Shown here: positions 25,981-34,035 of the stretch, in pieces
How positions within the stretch are numbered: position 1 is the first letter of the stretch
Layout: the number at the start of each line of letters is the position of its first letter
Notes under the pieces: model-generated
Seen by the model: only the letters and a program-made list of their open reading frames with translations
Told to the model about the DNA's origin: nothing
Database searches by the model: none
Position numbers and translations under genes: made by a program
Source: DATLGB01 sp963740765
Lineage (GTDB): Bacteria > Actinomycetota > Thermoleophilia > Solirubrobacterales > Solirubrobacteraceae
Length of the DNA stretch: 64,000 nt
Assembly: GCA_963740765.1 (NCBI GenBank)
Contig: CAVUFN010000008.1
Location: 1 to 64,000, forward strand
Direction: 5' to 3'

Positions 25981-28091
25981 ACAGCGGCGACGGCCGCCTG
26001 GCCGTAGCTGATCCCGCCGTCGTTGGCGGGGAGCCGGCACGGCGTCAGCACGCGAAGGCCGCGGCGCTCGCACGCGTCCGTCGTCAGGCGCAGGAGGAGG
26101 CGGTTCTGGAAGACGCCTCCCGAGAGGATGGCGGTGGTCTCGCCCGTCGCGGCGAGCGCGGCGGCGGTGGCGTCGGCCAGGCCGCGGTGGAAGCGGGCCG
26201 AGACCGTCGCCGGGTCGGCCCGGTCGGCGAGCACCCGGCCGATGACGGGGCGGGCGTCGAGGCCGTCGAACGCGTAGGCGCCCGCCTCGGCCGGGTCGGC
26301 CAGCGCCTCGAGCTCGATCGCCGCCTGGCCCTCGTAGCTGCAACGGTCGCGGACCCCGCAGAGGGCGGCGACGGCGTCGAACAGGCGGCCGGCGCTGGTC
26401 GTCCACGGCGCCGCGAACCCCGTCTCGCACATCCTCGCGATCGCCCCGTGCTCGTCCGGGACCGGAAGGCCGGCGGCGACCCGCCAGGCGACGCCCATGC
26501 GCCACGGCTCCCGCGCGGACGCGTCGCCGCCCGGGAGGCGGACGGGGTGCAGGTGACCCGCGCGCTCGAAGCCCCGCAGGTCGCCGACCAGGATCTCGCC
26601 GCCCCACACCGTTCCGTCGGTGCCGAGGCCGGCGCCGTCGTAGATCGCCCCGCATGCGGGCCCGGTCTCCCCGTGTTCGGCGAGGACGGCGGCCAGGTGG
26701 GCGTGATGGTGCTGGACACCGATCGCCGGGAGGTCCCGGGCGAGCGCGTAGGTGGTCGAGAGGTAATCCGGGTGCAGGTCGTGGGCGACGAGCCGTGGTG
26801 CGACGTCGAAGAGCCGCTCGAAGTGCGCGATGCCGTCGGTGAACGCGGTCAGCGTCTCGAAGTTCTTGAGGTCCCCGATGTGGTGGCTCACCCACGCGCG
26901 GCCGTGCTTGGCCACGCAGAAGGTGTTCTTGAGCTCGGCGCCGACCGCGAGGGTGGGCGGGCCGTCCGGGAGGCGCAGGGCGCCCGGCACATACCCGCGC
27001 GAGCGCCGCAGGATCGCGCCCGCGCGCACCACGGAGTCGTCCGTCCGCGTGTGGATCGGCCGGTCGTGGAGCAGGAAGGCGTCGGCGATGCCGGCCAGCC
27101 GCTCCAGCGCGTCCTCGTCCCGGAACGCGATCGGCTCGTCGCTGACGTTGCCGGACGTCATCACCAGCGTCCCCGCCTCGACGAGCAGGTGGTGCAGCGG
27201 CGTGTACGGCAGCATCACGCCGAGCTCGCCGACCCCGGGTGCAACCGAGGAGGCCGTCCCCCCCGTTGCACGGCGCGGGGCGAGGACGATCGGGCGGGCG
27301 GGCGAGAGGAGCAGCTCCGGGGCGTCCACGAAGTCGGCGAGCGCCTGGGCGGCGGCGAGGTCCGGTGCCATGATCGCGAAGGGACGGTCCTCCCGGTGCT
27401 TGCGCGACCGCAGCCGCGCGACGGCGGCCTCGTCGTCGGCCCGGCAGGCCAGGTGGAAGCCCCCGATGCCCTTCACCGCCAGGATCTGGCCGGCGGCGAG
27501 CCGCGTGATCGCCTCGTCGACCGGCATCGAGAGCCGCGGACCGCACTCCGAGCACGCGTTGGGCTGGGCGTGGAAACGGCGGTCGGAGGGGTCGTCGTAC
27601 TCCGCCCGGCAGGCGGGGCACATCGTGAAGCCGGCCATGGTGGTCAGCGGCCGGTCGTAGGGAACGTCGCGGACGATCGTGAAGCGCGGCCCGCAGTTGG
27701 TGCAGTTGATGAACGGATACCGGAAGCGACGGTCGGCGGGGTCGAACAGCTCGCGCAGGCAGTCGTCGCAGGTCGCCGCGTCGGGCGTGACCGGCGCCGC
27801 GGCGGCACCGCCGCGCCGCGAGGGCACGATGGCGAAGCCCCGCTCCCCCGTGGCGGCCAGTTCCCGGGCGTCCACGCGCTCGACGCGCGCGAGCGGGGGC
27901 GCCTCGGCGGGTAGGCGGCGCACGAAGGCGGCGACGACCTCCGGCGCGCCCTCGACCTCCACGAAGACCCCGCGCTCGTCGTTGCCCACCAGCCCGGCGA
28001 CCCCCAGTTCGTGCGCGAGGCGGTGCACGTACGGCCGGAAGCCGACGCCCTGCACCGTCCCCTCGACGCGCAGCGCCTGCCGCACCGTCAC
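25974..28091 (-). CDS. hypF: Carbamoyltransferase HypF ([NiFe]-hydrogenase maturation)
   Basis: A 705-residue enzyme that turns carbamoyl phosphate into the thiocarbamate on HypE, the source of the CN ligands. In order: acylphosphatase domain (1-90, VQGVGFRPYVHRLA), two zinc fingers with paired Cys (CDDC, CTNC, CPAC, CSEC), a YrdC-like domain (about 190-370, KGIGGFHLAC) and a Kae1-like carbamoyltransferase domain with the metal motif HHHAHLAAVLAEH. GTG 28091 overlaps the SIS-gene stop (GTGA). The 3' end overlaps the convergent Fur gene by 7 bp. Confidence 0.95.
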   Translation of the reverse strand: MTVRQALRVEGTVQGVGFRPYVHRLAHELGVAGLVGNDERGVFVEVEGAPEVVAAFVRRLPAEAPPLARVERVDARELAATGERGFAIVPSRRGGAAAAPVTPDAATCDDCLRELFDPADRRFRYPFINCTNCGPRFTIVRDVPYDRPLTTMAGFTMCPACRAEYDDPSDRRFHAQPNACSECGPRLSMPVDEAITRLAAGQILAVKGIGGFHLACRADDEAAVARLRSRKHREDRPFAIMAPDLAAAQALADFVDAPELLLSPARPIVLAPRRATGGTASSVAPGVGELGVMLPYTPLHHLLVEAGTLVMTSGNVSDEPIAFRDEDALERLAGIADAFLLHDRPIHTRTDDSVVRAGAILRRSRGYVPGALRLPDGPPTLAVGAELKNTFCVAKHGRAWVSHHIGDLKNFETLTAFTDGIAHFERLFDVAPRLVAHDLHPDYLSTTYALARDLPAIGVQHHHAHLAAVLAEHGETGPACGAIYDGAGLGTDGTVWGGEILVGDLRGFERAGHLHPVRLPGGDASAREPWRMGVAWRVAAGLPVPDEHGAIARMCETGFAAPWTTSAGRLFDAVAALCGVRDRCSYEGQAAIELEALADPAEAGAYAFDGLDARPVIGRVLADRADPATVSARFHRGLADATAAALAATGETTAILSGGVFQNRLLLRLTTDACERRGLRVLTPCRLPANDGGISYGQAAVAAVQ

Positions 28092-29122
28092 ACCGCGTCC
28101 ATGCGCTCCCGCAGGACGTGCCAGGCCGTGGCCTGCGCCTCCTGGATGCGGGGGATGTGCTCCGAGCGCACCACCACGACGTGGTCGGCCAGTCCCTCGG
28201 CGGCGATGCGGCCGCCGTCGTAGCCGACGAACGCGACCGTCGCCATCCGGCGCCGCCGCGCCTCGGCCAGCGCGGCGATGACGTTGGCCGAACCGCCGCT
28301 GGTGGTGAAGGCGACGGCGGCGTCGCCCGGCCGGCCGTAGGCGATGACCTGGCGGGCGAACATGGCCTCGACGCCGACGTCGTTGGCGACGGCGGTGAGG
28401 ATCGAGGTGTCCGCGGTCAGATCCAGCGCGCGATGGGCCGGGCGCAGGTCGGCGACGGCGTCCATGGCGTCCGTCGCCGAGCCGCCGTTGCCGAGCGCCA
28501 GGGTCGTCCCCGCGACGCGCAGCGCGTGCGCGGCGGCGGTGATGACCGCGTCGTTCTCGGCCAGCGTCTGGGAGCGCAGCTCCGTCGCCTCCCGGCCCTT
28601 GGCCAGCACGGACGCCCGCACGTCGGCGGTGACCGCGTCGAGGTCGCCGGCGGCGCTGCCGAGGAACGGGTACAGGAACGACGACGCGCCCGTTCCGTCT
28701 CCGGCTCCGGGCAGGTGGTCGAAGAACACGTGGCAGAGCTCCCACAACACGTGGTACGCGGTCTCGGTCAGCTCCTGGGCGACGAACGGGTCGTCCGTCG
28801 GCGGCGCGAAGGTGATGGCGTCCTCGACCGCGCAGTCGCCGAAGGCGATGACCATGTCGTCCGGCCCCCGGTGCCGGGCGACGTCCTCCGCCGGCAGGGC
28901 GAGCGCCGGGAGCGCGCGCTTTCCGACGATCACCGGATGGACGAACTCGACGGCGACGTGGCGCGCGTCGGACCAGTCGGCCGCCGAGGCACCGCAGGCC
29001 AGCAGCCGCCCGCCGCGGGCGAAGCGCTCGGCCATCTCGCGGCACAGGGCCGCCAGCCGGTCCGCCTCGCCGGAGAAGAACCGCTCGGCGGTCACGTCGC
29101 GGACATGCCCGACCGTCGTCAC
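28088..29122 (-). CDS. SIS-domain protein of the hydrogenase locus (GmhA-like, duplicated)
   Basis: 344 residues. The C-terminal half (about 165-344) is an SIS sugar-isomerase domain like GmhA sedoheptulose-7-phosphate isomerase, with LALGNGGSATDAMDAVADL and TTSGGSANVIAAL. The N-terminal half resembles a second, diverged SIS fold (LLACGASAADWSDARHVAVEF), so this is probably an internal duplication. SIS genes recur in actinobacterial hydrogenase clusters, where their role is not established. GTG 29122 is the start; the stop overlaps hypF, implying a shared transcript. Confidence 0.8.
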   Translation of the reverse strand: MTTVGHVRDVTAERFFSGEADRLAALCREMAERFARGGRLLACGASAADWSDARHVAVEFVHPVIVGKRALPALALPAEDVARHRGPDDMVIAFGDCAVEDAITFAPPTDDPFVAQELTETAYHVLWELCHVFFDHLPGAGDGTGASSFLYPFLGSAAGDLDAVTADVRASVLAKGREATELRSQTLAENDAVITAAAHALRVAGTTLALGNGGSATDAMDAVADLRPAHRALDLTADTSILTAVANDVGVEAMFARQVIAYGRPGDAAVAFTTSGGSANVIAALAEARRRRMATVAFVGYDGGRIAAEGLADHVVVVRSEHIPRIQEAQATAWHVLRERMDAV

Positions 29123-29139
29123 GGCGCTACCTTCGGCCC

Positions 29140-29478
29140 ATGCCGGTCAAGCCGGTCTTCCGCTGCGACGTCTGCGGCACCGTCCCGGACCCGCTCACCC
29201 AGCTGAGCCTCGAGGAGCAGATGCTCGACGTGCGCTACGGGGAGTACGTCGACGCCGAGCCGGGCCGCTGGCTGACGTGGCACGGGCGCGGGCTGTTCGG
29301 CCCGCACCGCTACGCGTGCGGAGCGCACCGGGGCGACCTCAAGGCGCAGCTGCGTGACGCGTACGGGACGATGGGGCCCAACGCGTGGCGGATGGGCCCG
29401 CACCCGTGGACGGGCAAGGCCGGGACGGACCGCGCGCGCCGGCTGCTGCGCACGGGCCGTGGCGGCTTCGCCCGGTGA
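29140..29478 (+). CDS. Small Cys-containing protein (hypothetical)
   Basis: 112 residues with a CDVC pair near residue 10 and a single later Cys (YACGAH), suggesting a small zinc or metal site. The rest is basic at the C-terminus. It is plus-strand inside an otherwise minus-strand hydrogenase locus, ending 2 bp before the hypB stop. TACCTT (29128-29133) 6 nt before the ATG could be its -10. Family not recognised. Confidence 0.6.
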   Translation: MPVKPVFRCDVCGTVPDPLTQLSLEEQMLDVRYGEYVDAEPGRWLTWHGRGLFGPHRYACGAHRGDLKAQLRDAYGTMGPNAWRMGPHPWTGKAGTDRARRLLRTGRGGFAR

Positions 29479-29480
29479 CC

Positions 29481-30155
29481 TCAAGCAGGCACCGCCCGGC
29501 GTTCGGGCAGGTGCGCGAGCCACGCGCGGAGCTCGTCGACGCCCTCGCCCGTGCGCGCGCTGACCTGGAGTGACGCGACGCCGGGATGGACTGCGTCGAG
29601 GTGGTGGAGCATGCGGTCCATGTCGAAGTCGACGTGCTCGATCAGGTCGATCTTGTTGATGACGACCAGCTCGCAGGCCCGGAACATGAGCGGGTACTTG
29701 AGCGGCTTGTCGTCCCCCTCGGCCACGGAAGCGACCATGATGCGCGCGTCCTCGCCGATGCGGAACTCCGCCGGGCAGACCAAGTTCCCCACGTTCTCGA
29801 CGATCAAGATCTCGAGGTCGTCGAGCGGCAGCGCGTCCAGCGCCGAGGCCACCATGTTCGCGTCCAGGTGGCACTCGCCGCCGAAGCCGTTGTCCGTGTT
29901 GAGCTGGACGACCGGGATGTGGCGGTGGGCGAGCCGGTCGGCGTCGAGGCTGCCGGCCACGTCGCCTTCCAGGACGCCGATGCGCGGACCGTCGCGCCAG
30001 TCGCCCAACGCGCGCTCGAGCAGCGTCGTCTTGCCCGACCCCGGCGCGCTCATGAGGTTGACCACCGTCACGTCGTGACGGTCGAACTCGCGCCGGTTGG
30101 CCCGCGCGATGGTGTTGTTGGCGTCGAGCGCATCCTCGACGACCCTGACCTTCAC
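29481..30155 (-). CDS. hypB: Hydrogenase nickel-incorporation GTPase HypB
   Basis: A 224-residue SIMIBI-class GTPase that with HypA inserts nickel into the hydrogenase large subunit. P-loop SAPGSGKTT is near residue 30. The GECHLDANMV metal-site Cys/His, ENVGNLVCP and NKIDL follow. There is no N-terminal His-rich stretch, so nickel storage may be done elsewhere, for example by the Fur protein's tail. GTG 30155 overlaps the hypA stop (GTGA). Confidence 0.95.
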   Translation of the reverse strand: MKVRVVEDALDANNTIARANRREFDRHDVTVVNLMSAPGSGKTTLLERALGDWRDGPRIGVLEGDVAGSLDADRLAHRHIPVVQLNTDNGFGGECHLDANMVASALDALPLDDLEILIVENVGNLVCPAEFRIGEDARIMVASVAEGDDKPLKYPLMFRACELVVINKIDLIEHVDFDMDRMLHHLDAVHPGVASLQVSARTGEGVDELRAWLAHLPERRAVPA

Positions 30156-30502
30156 ACGGTGCACGCTGCCGCCTCCACTTCGATCGACTCGACCTCCAGC
30201 TCCTCGCCGGAGCGGACTTCCACATCGCCGCTCGCACACGCCGGGCAGCGGAACGCGGGCACCTCGACGGCCCACTCGCGCCCGCAGCCGCGGCACCCCA
30301 GCCGTCCCGGCACGACCTCCAGCTCCAGCGCCGCCCCGTCGCACACCGTCTCCCGCGTGCAGATGCCGAAGTAGAACTGCAGCGAGTCCGGGATCGCCTG
30401 CCGCAGGTGCCCGATCCGCACCGTCACCACCGACACCGGCCGCCCGTCGGCGTGCCGGACGGCCGTGTCGACGATCGCCGCGGCGATGGACAGCTCATGC
30501 AT
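30152..30502 (-). CDS. hypA: Hydrogenase nickel-incorporation protein HypA
   Basis: 116 residues. The N-terminal MHELSIAAAIVDTA contains the nickel-binding Met-His-Glu. The zinc domain has two CxxC pairs (CRGC near residue 70, CPAC near 86). HypA delivers Ni2+ with HypB. Starting at ATG 30502 places MHE at the exact N-terminus, as its function requires. It overlaps the protease gene by 8 bp and hypB by 4 bp. Confidence 0.95.
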   Translation of the reverse strand: MHELSIAAAIVDTAVRHADGRPVSVVTVRIGHLRQAIPDSLQFYFGICTRETVCDGAALELEVVPGRLGCRGCGREWAVEVPAFRCPACASGDVEVRSGEELEVESIEVEAAACTV

Positions 30503-31008
30503 ACGCCGCGTCCGTCTGCAGCTCGGCGACCTGCTCGAGGACGAGCGACACCGCGGTCTCCACGGCGCGCGCGACCGGGCCGGTGAGGCCGAGGCCCGGC
30601 TGGTCGACCTCGCCGGGCTCGCAGGCGACGACCACGACCTTGCCCGGCCAGCCGCCGAGCACGGACACGAAGCGCAGGACCGTGTGGGGGTTCATGTCGT
30701 GCGGGTCGATGTTCTCCCCGTCGCGGAGCGCGCCCTCGAAGTCCGAGCGCTCCGGCTCCATCACGTACAGCGTTCCCGGCTCGCCGCCCTGCCGGCTCGC
30801 GTCGAGCAGCACGAGCGCGCTGTAGCCGCGGATCAGCTCGTAGGCGAGGTCGAGCCCGCTGGTGCCGAAGTCCATCACGGAGACGCCGTCGGGCAGTGCG
30901 CGCGCCTCGAGGCGGCGCGCCACCTCGCTGCCGAAGGCGTCGTCCTGCAGCCAGGCGTTGCCGACGCCGGCGACGAGGATCTGCTTGACGCGGGGAGGGA
31001 TCGGTCAC
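30495..31008 (-). CDS. Hydrogenase maturation protease (HyaD/HybD family), N-terminal frameshift
   Basis: It cleaves the C-terminal tail of the hydrogenase large subunit after nickel insertion. Family motifs: ILVAGVGNAWLQDDAFGSE at the N-terminus, LLDAS with the metal Asp in the middle, and MNPHTVL with the metal His. The conserved frame has no ATG, GTG or TTG before its GVGN motif. The natural start, GTG 31008 (GTGA overlap with the upstream stop), is in another frame. Removing one base of the GGGG run at 30992-30995 (CCCC on the coding strand) joins them into a normal N-terminus (VTDPSRVKQILVAGVG). The span of 514 bp is one more than a multiple of three. Either a sequencing error or a true mutation. 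Confidence 0.75.
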
Positions 31009-31323
31009 GCCAGCGCCTCCACTTCCGAGGGCTTGAAGTACAGGTACCGGCCGATGTCGCGCATCAGCTCCTGGCCGGGGTCGTCGTCGACCGTCACGCA
31101 CAGGTGGACGAGGTCGTCGTAGTCGACGTAGATGCGCTCGATGGTCGCCGTGCGGCCGGTGAGCAGGTGGTCCTGGGCGTGCTTGCCGGCCTCCGGGCGC
31201 AGCGCCACGCGGTCGCCGCGGCGGACGATCGCGCCGCTGGCCAGCCGCGCCTGCTCCTCGCCGCGGATGTCGTCCCCGTAGGCGTCCTTGGCCTTGAGAC
31301 GTGCCGGGCTCGCTCACCGTCAC
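31005..31323 (-). CDS. Hydrogenase-locus accessory protein, N-terminal frameshift
   Basis: About 105 residues if repaired. The conserved-looking body reads AYGDDIRGEEQARLAS, then GAIVRRGDRVAL and the Tyr/Asp-rich RIYVDYDDLVHLCVTVDDDP, ending GRYLYFKPSEVEALA. In the sequence as given, this frame has no standard start until GTG 31208. GTG 31323 (VTVSEPGT) lies one frame away; one extra base near 31300 separates them. The 319-bp span is again one more than a multiple of three. Function unknown; it sits between other hydrogenase genes and overlaps the protease gene by 4 bp. Confidence 0.55.
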
Positions 31324-31344
31324 GCGCCCGTGCAGCGTCGACGA

Positions 31345-32126
31345 TCAGGTCCTCGGCGCCGAGGCGATCGCGCGCTCGAGCATCTCCCGCAGCGCCGGGT
31401 CGTGCTCCTGGATCTCCGCGCGCTCGCCGTCGGAGAGGGCCAGCAGGTGCAGCCGCAGAGCCTCCTCGATCTCCGTCGAGTCGAACAGGCTGCCCTTGGA
31501 CTCCGGCGCGATCTGCGGGTGGTCGGGGAGGATGATCGCCGCGCCGAGCATGACGCTGTCGTCGTCGGCGGCGAGGACGGGGAAGGTGTTGACCGCGTAG
31601 CACGTCATCACCGCCGTGGCGGTGTGCTCGCCGGGGTCCGACGGGGACGCGAAGCGCCCGTTCTCCACGCGGGCGACGACGTGCGTGAGACCAGGGAGTG
31701 GACGAGGGACTCGGTGCGGGTGAGTCCCTCGGGCACGTCCGTGGTGTTCTCGACCAGGGCGGTCACGCGCAGCAGGCCGGCGGGCAGCGGCTCGACCTGC
31801 AGGGACACGCGCCCCGTGAGGCCGTCGAAGGCGAACGCCTCGGCGCCCTCGCCGGATCGGTCGACGCGCCGCGCCACGGCCTCGTGGCGGACCCCGCTCG
31901 CGTGCAGGAACCGGACGCTCACCGACAGCCGGGCCGCGGCTCCGGCCTCGACGACGCACGGCATCTTGATGTGGTCGAACGTGTGCGGGCTGCCGGCCGC
32001 GTAGACCGGCGGATACACGATCCCGAAGGGCGTCGGCGTCGCGTTCTTCAGCGCGCCCGGTGTGTACGGGTAGAGCGCGTAGCCCTCCCACAGCAGCGTC
32101 TCGACGAGCTCCTCTACGTCGGTCAC
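31345..32126 (-). pseudogene. Hydrogenase-locus accessory protein gene with an internal frameshift
   Basis: From GTG 32126 (GTGA overlap with the upstream stop) the frame encodes VTDVEELVETLLWEGYALY through TESLVHSLV. The rest of the protein (THVVARVENGRF to ERAIASAPRT, ending at 31345) is in another frame. One missing base near 31687 explains it: restoring a C would give SLVSTHVVARVENG. Span 782 bp, one less than a multiple of three. A roughly 260-residue protein of unknown function typical of this hydrogenase operon type. Whether it is a sequencing error or real decay cannot be told here. Confidence 0.65.
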
Positions 32127-32758
32127 CCGAGCAGCCCCCTGACCGTCTGGTCGAAGTCGTGGTCGCCGCGGGCGGCCTTGCGCTCCATCAGCGCGTCCAG
32201 CGTTGCCTGCGTCAGCCGCACCCAGCCGCCCTCGGGGTAGAAGGCGCGGATCGCGCGACGCCACGCGTCGACCGGCATCATCCACTGCGCCGAGCAGCTC
32301 CACGGCACCTGGGCGACCTGCAGCCGGTCGTGCTCGCCGGCGTACAGGACCATCCCCGTGAAGTGGAAGCTCAGCGGGATCTCGCCGTCCGGCAGCGAGT
32401 AGAAGTACTTGGCCGCCGCCACCTCGAGGTCGTACGTGCAGGGCAGCCGCAACCCGAACGACGTCGCGCCGGTGAAGCCGGGGACGAGCACGTCGACGTG
32501 CGCCCATTGGAACGAGTGCGTCGTCGCGCCCCAGCGCTCGGGCGCGCCGAACAGGTCGATCAGCCGCGCGCGCGTCTCCGCGTCGTACTGACGCCGCGCG
32601 GGATCGATGCGCACCTGCACCGACAGGGCGATGGTGTGGATGTCGCGCCCGTCCGGGTCGGACACGTGCAGCGCGAACTCGAGCGTCGGCGTCGCGGCGT
32701 GGGCGACGGGCGCGACGTCGAGCACGCTGAACGCAGGCTCGGTGGTGATCAGGCTCAT
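32123..32758 (-). CDS. Hydrogenase-operon conserved protein (DUF6084-like)
   Basis: 211 residues, predicted beta-rich and soluble (LEFALHVSDPDGRDIHTIAL, VDVLVPGFTGATSF, PLSFHFTGMVLY). No catalytic motif or membrane helix. It resembles a conserved protein found beside group 1h/5 hydrogenases of actinobacteria; the DUF number is from memory. ATG 32758 overlaps the preceding stop (ATGA), and its own stop overlaps the next gene. Confidence 0.7.
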   Translation of the reverse strand: MSLITTEPAFSVLDVAPVAHAATPTLEFALHVSDPDGRDIHTIALSVQVRIDPARRQYDAETRARLIDLFGAPERWGATTHSFQWAHVDVLVPGFTGATSFGLRLPCTYDLEVAAAKYFYSLPDGEIPLSFHFTGMVLYAGEHDRLQVAQVPWSCSAQWMMPVDAWRRAIRAFYPEGGWVRLTQATLDALMERKAARGDHDFDQTVRGLLG

Positions 32759-34035
32759 GCGGCGACGGCGGCGTCCTGCAGCCCGGCGAAGAACTCCTCG
32801 ACCGTCGCGGCCAGCTCGGGCCCGCCGGAGATGCCCGACCAGCGCGACTTGATCATCCCGACGAGCCGGTAGCACTCGTCCAGCGGCGCGATCACGTGCT
32901 GCGGCGGGTTCGCCAGGCGGTTGACGATCAGTGCCTCGGAGTCCGTGGCGAGCTCGTCGAGCACCGGGTTGTCGGTGACCATGCGCGTCCACGCCAGCGT
33001 GTCGAGCTCGGCCTCCGTGACGCCCGCGGGCGACGGGTACATCGTGATCATCCCGCCGTCGAGCCCGCTGCGCATCATGAACGCGAGCCCGATCGGGATC
33101 TGGAAGGACGACCACGCCTCGTCGTCCAGCGCGAAGCTGTCGAGCCACAGCACGCGGCCGCCCGTGGCCCGGTACTCGGGGTCACCGGAGTGCATGGACC
33201 AGCACGTCGAGCACACGCACACGATGCGGCGCTCGACGAGGTTGAGCAGGTGCTGGTGGCGCTCGGACAGGCCCAGGGGGCACAGCTCGCAGTGCCCGTC
33301 GCGGCCGTGCTGCTCCTCCTCGCCCGCGTCGTCGGGCAGCGACACCTTCACCTGGCCGCCGGCACGCAGCAGCGGGACCGGCTCCAGCTGGAGGTCCCCG
33401 TCGCGCTCGCGCCCGGCGCGGGGGAGGTCGTAGGCGCGGCCGCAGGAGGTGCAGGTCAGCGTGCCGCCGACCAGCATCCCCTGCGACAGCGGGGCCGGGC
33501 AGCCTGCGCACCAGTCGCGGTAGGCGAGCAGCGTGCCGGCCACGTTGGCGACCATCAGCCCGCGGACCGCGGCCGTCTCGCCGCGGCTCGGGTCCACCGG
33601 CAGCACCACCCACGCGGGCGACGACGCCGGCGGGCGCTCGGGCGGCGCGGCCACCGCGCCCTCGACGTCCATCCCGTCGAGGTCGGGCGCAGCCTCGCGC
33701 AGCGCGGTCTCCACCGCCGCTTCCAGCGTGGCGAAGGAGGCCGAGCAACCGTCGCACGACCCGCTCAGCCGCAGCCGCGCGACGCGGTCCTCGATGCCGA
33801 GCAGCTCGATGTCGCCGCCGTGGGACTCGAGGTAGGGGCGGACGGAGTCCAGCGCCTCGCGGACGCGGTCCTCGAGCGGGACGGGGTAGAGGTCGTGGGC
33901 GAGCAGCACGCTCGCCACGGCCCCGTCCGCCGCCAGCTCGGACAGGCGCTCCTCTCCGACGATGGCGAGGATCCGCCGCAGACCCTCGTCGTACATCTCG
34001 AAGAGCTCGTGGGTGGGTGGCTCGTCTCTCAGCAC
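32755..34035 (-). CDS. NifU-like / Rieske-like / DUF5947 fusion, hydrogenase electron-transfer partner
   Basis: 426 residues, three parts. About 45-120 is a NifU C-terminal Fe-S domain (SHGGDIELLGIED...GSCDGCSASF with CDGC). About 140-235 is a Rieske-like ferredoxin region with CAGCP and CTSCG pairs. About 245-426 is a further domain with CELC and CVCSTC, probably DUF5947. The many Cys suggest two or more Fe-S clusters that carry electrons from the hydrogenase to the respiratory chain; this role is inferred from the operon type. GTG 34035 overlaps the large-subunit stop by 7 bp; CTG 34032 (CTGA) is an alternative. Confidence 0.8.
   Translation of the reverse strand: MLRDEPPTHELFEMYDEGLRRILAIVGEERLSELAADGAVASVLLAHDLYPVPLEDRVREALDSVRPYLESHGGDIELLGIEDRVARLRLSGSCDGCSASFATLEAAVETALREAAPDLDGMDVEGAVAAPPERPPASSPAWVVLPVDPSRGETAAVRGLMVANVAGTLLAYRDWCAGCPAPLSQGMLVGGTLTCTSCGRAYDLPRAGRERDGDLQLEPVPLLRAGGQVKVSLPDDAGEEEQHGRDGHCELCPLGLSERHQHLLNLVERRIVCVCSTCWSMHSGDPEYRATGGRVLWLDSFALDDEAWSSFQIPIGLAFMMRSGLDGGMITMYPSPAGVTEAELDTLAWTRMVTDNPVLDELATDSEALIVNRLANPPQHVIAPLDECYRLVGMIKSRWSGISGGPELAATVEEFFAGLQDAAVAA

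Noticed and set aside
29140..29478. Zinc-ribbon gene as a true hydrogenase component
   Set aside because: It is on the opposite strand with its own promoter and no hydrogenase-related motif; it may simply be inserted in the locus.
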